Assembly (NCBI GenBank): GCA_024230695.1
Contig: JAAERC010000352.1
Coordinates: forward strand, 1-8,095
Direction: 5' to 3'
Length of the DNA: 8,095 nt
From: Candidatus Zixiibacteriota bacterium
GTDB lineage: Bacteria; Zixibacteria; MSB-5A5; GN15; PGXB01
Below are positions 7,060-8,095 of the stretch, one piece after another (within the stretch, counting starts at the first letter, position 1; every line of letters begins with the position of its first letter). The notes under the pieces are model-generated. The model made no database searches, was not told where the DNA came from, and worked only from the letters and a program-made list of their open reading frames with translations. The translations under genes were made by a program, and so were the position numbers.

Positions 7060-7088
7060 AATATAGGTAAAATCATCAAATAAATCAA
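7060..7088 (-). promoter_or_regulatory. Candidate sigma-70-type promoter of the dockerin-protein gene
   Basis: On the minus strand TTGATT (7083-7088) and TATATT (7060-7065) are separated by exactly 17 bases, matching the consensus at 4 of 6 and 5 of 6 positions. The implied leader is about 120 bases. The surrounding AT-richness makes chance matches likely. Confidence 0.35.
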
Positions 7089-7159
7089 ACCAAAACGCTT
7101 ATTTTATACGAGTTTAAGGCGGTTTGAAATTAAAATGAATAGATTTAATAATATAAACC

Positions 7160-7181
7160 CGGTCGATCTGAAGATCAACCG
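7160..7181. repeat. Hairpin, possible extra terminator
   Basis: CGGTCGATCT-GA-AGATCAACCG has one mismatch on the plus strand; on the minus-strand RNA that pair becomes a G-U wobble and the stem extends to about 11 pairs (CUCGGUUGAUC...GAUCGACCGGG). The minus side is followed by a loose TTTATATTATT tract and the plus side by seven Ts after six bases (7188-7194). It could be a weak terminator in either direction. It lies upstream of the candidate promoter, so it is probably not part of the dockerin-gene leader. Confidence 0.35.
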
Positions 7182-7202
7182 AGCACATTTTTTTATCTAA
7201 AT

Positions 7203-7253
7203 ATTAACCTGGGACATATACGCTGGGGCAGACGAGACGTCTGCCGCCCACAT
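7203..7253 (-). repeat. REP-like palindromic element, copy B
   Basis: The perfect inverted repeat GGCAGACG-AGA-CGTCTGCC (7227-7245) is flanked on the minus strand by ATGTGGGC before and CCAGCG after, matching copy A at 4069-4107 in inverted orientation. GGTTAAT also follows, but about 18 bases later than in copy A, suggesting a small insertion or divergence. Confidence 0.65.
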
Positions 7254-7288
7254 AACGACACATTAATTTATAGAAGGTTGGGCAAATC

Positions 7289-7315
7289 AAAGGGCCGGGG
7301 AAAATCCGGCCCTTT
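7289..7315 (-). terminator. Terminator after pyrG
   Basis: Stem AAAGGGCCGG (7289-7298) and CCGGCCCTTT (7306-7315) enclose seven bases, 22 bases past the pyrG stop. The U-tract is interrupted (TTTGATTTG). The stem and much of the loop match the terminator at 4502-4524. Confidence 0.75.
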
Positions 7316-7337
7316 ATTAATATTTGGATTCTGAAAT

Positions 7338-8095
7338 CTATTTCATTTTGACCGTATGGTTATTGTTCTCGTTGTTATTCCTTTTTTCATTCTTTTCATT
7401 TTTTTCTTTCATCACTTTGGGCGGGGCGTTTTTTTTTAGGTTGTACTCTACCGCCGCTTTAATATAATCACGGAACAGAGGATGTGCCTTAGTTGGTCTC
7501 GATTTTAGTTCCGGATGATACTGCACCCCAACAAACCAGGGATGATCGGTCACTTCAACAGCCTCAACCAAGCGGCCATCGGGAGACTTTCCAACCAGCT
7601 TAAAAGTTGTATTATCAAAAAGTTCTCGATAAGCATTATTAAACTCATATCTATGACGGTGCCGTTCTGAAATATGTTCCTCCTGATATGCAGTATAACA
7701 TTTTGAATCCTGCACTATATCAGCTTTGTACGCGCCAAGCCGCATTGTCCCGCCAAGATTGGTGACCCCCTCCTGATCGGCCATAAGATGTATCACCGGG
7801 TTTTTCAAATCAGCATAAAATTCATAGCTGTGCGCATCCTCAAGTTTGCAAACCGTCCGGGCGTACTCAATCACGGCACATTGCATCCCGAGACATATCC
7901 CCAAAAATGGAATTTTGTTTTCGCGAACATAACGAATCGACTCGATCTTACCTTCAACTCCCCGTTCGCCAAATCCACCGGGGATAAGCAAACCATCGAT
8001 ATCGGAGAGAAGTTTCTCGGCACCGTTTTTCTTAATGTCCTCAGATGCGACCCAGATCAGCTCAACCCGGGCATCGTTTTCCTCGCCGGCATGAA
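7338..8095 (-). CDS. pyrG: CTP synthase, C-terminal part (cut by the window edge)
   Basis: The reading frame stays open to the window edge, giving 251 visible residues; the N-terminal synthetase domain lies beyond position 8095. CTP synthase makes CTP from UTP, ATP and glutamine in the cytoplasm. The class I glutaminase domain is complete in its key parts: oxyanion-loop PGGFGERG (fragment residues 38-45), nucleophile Cys in GICLGMQ (C67), the RHRHRYEFNN block (144-153) and the catalytic His/Glu of YHPE (H193, E195). After the usual C-terminus (HPLFRDYIKAAVEYNLKK, ending at 221) there is a 30-residue tail rich in Lys, Asn and Glu, absent from typical family members as I know them. Internal TTG or ATG codons are not starts, since the preceding residues (VELIWVASEDIKK...LLSDIDG) also match the family. 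The gene ends in TAG, followed by its terminator. Confidence 0.95.
   Translation of the reverse strand, partial: HAGEENDARVELIWVASEDIKKNGAEKLLSDIDGLLIPGGFGERGVEGKIESIRYVRENKIPFLGICLGMQCAVIEYARTVCKLEDAHSYEFYADLKNPVIHLMADQEGVTNLGGTMRLGAYKADIVQDSKCYTAYQEEHISERHRHRYEFNNAYRELFDNTTFKLVGKSPDGRLVEAVEVTDHPWFVGVQYHPELKSRPTKAHPLFRDYIKAAVEYNLKKNAPPKVMKEKNEKNEKRNNNENNNHTVKMK

Larger units (their letters stand above)
6932..7337. other. Non-coding spacer between pyrG and the dockerin-protein gene
   Basis: This AT-rich spacer contains no convincing gene. In transcription order on the minus strand it holds the pyrG terminator (7289-7315), a REP-like palindrome (7227-7245), a second hairpin (7160-7181), a candidate promoter (7060-7088) and the leader and ribosome binding site of the secreted protein. 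Confidence 0.7.

Noticed and set aside
7338..7991. Short stand-alone glutaminase starting at an internal TTG
   Set aside because: The frame continues to the window edge with residues matching CTP synthase, so this is a gene cut by the window.

Overview
The window carries five protein genes: four complete and one cut by the right edge. No rRNA, tRNA, CRISPR array or transposase was seen. The organism is probably a little-studied free-living bacterium of the Fibrobacteres-Chlorobi-Bacteroidetes sphere, perhaps Zixibacteria-like. This rests on the C-terminal dockerin pair of the form CGDVN...DI(V)xLINYKYKGGPAPEP in a secreted protein, the membrane-anchored reductive-dehalogenase-like protein, AT-leaning spacers and good Shine-Dalgarno sites. 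The taxonomic guess is inference only.

Layout, left to right. A plus-strand gene (26-2137) encodes a 703-residue membrane protein with pentapeptide-repeat blocks on both sides of a five-helix membrane region. It runs tail to tail, with no spacer, into a minus-strand pair. The first gene of that pair (by transcription) is a TrmH/RlmB-type rRNA 2'-O-methyltransferase (3478-4038) lacking the usual N-terminal domain. The second is a B12/4Fe-4S reductive-dehalogenase-like protein (2138-3478) with a three-helix N-terminal membrane anchor. The two overlap by one base (TGATG) and look translationally coupled. A spacer (4039-4555) follows, holding palindromes upstream of the rlmB-like gene and a strong terminator. 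Next comes a minus-strand gene (4556-6931) for a secreted beta-propeller-like protein ending in a dockerin-type calcium-binding pair. A second spacer (6932-7337) contains a candidate promoter, another palindrome related to the first, and a terminator. At the right edge is the 3' part of pyrG (CTP synthase, minus strand), including the complete glutaminase domain and an unusual Lys/Asn/Glu-rich tail.

The minus-strand genes appear to form three transcription units: pyrG, the dockerin protein, and rlmB-like plus RdhA-like. The first two end at near-identical GGGCCGG/CCGGCCC hairpins. No shared pathway links the genes. The most interesting items are the RdhA-like enzyme whose predicted topology puts its catalytic part in the cytoplasm, its coupling to a shortened rRNA methyltransferase, the two-sided pentapeptide membrane protein, and the dispersed REP-like palindromes.
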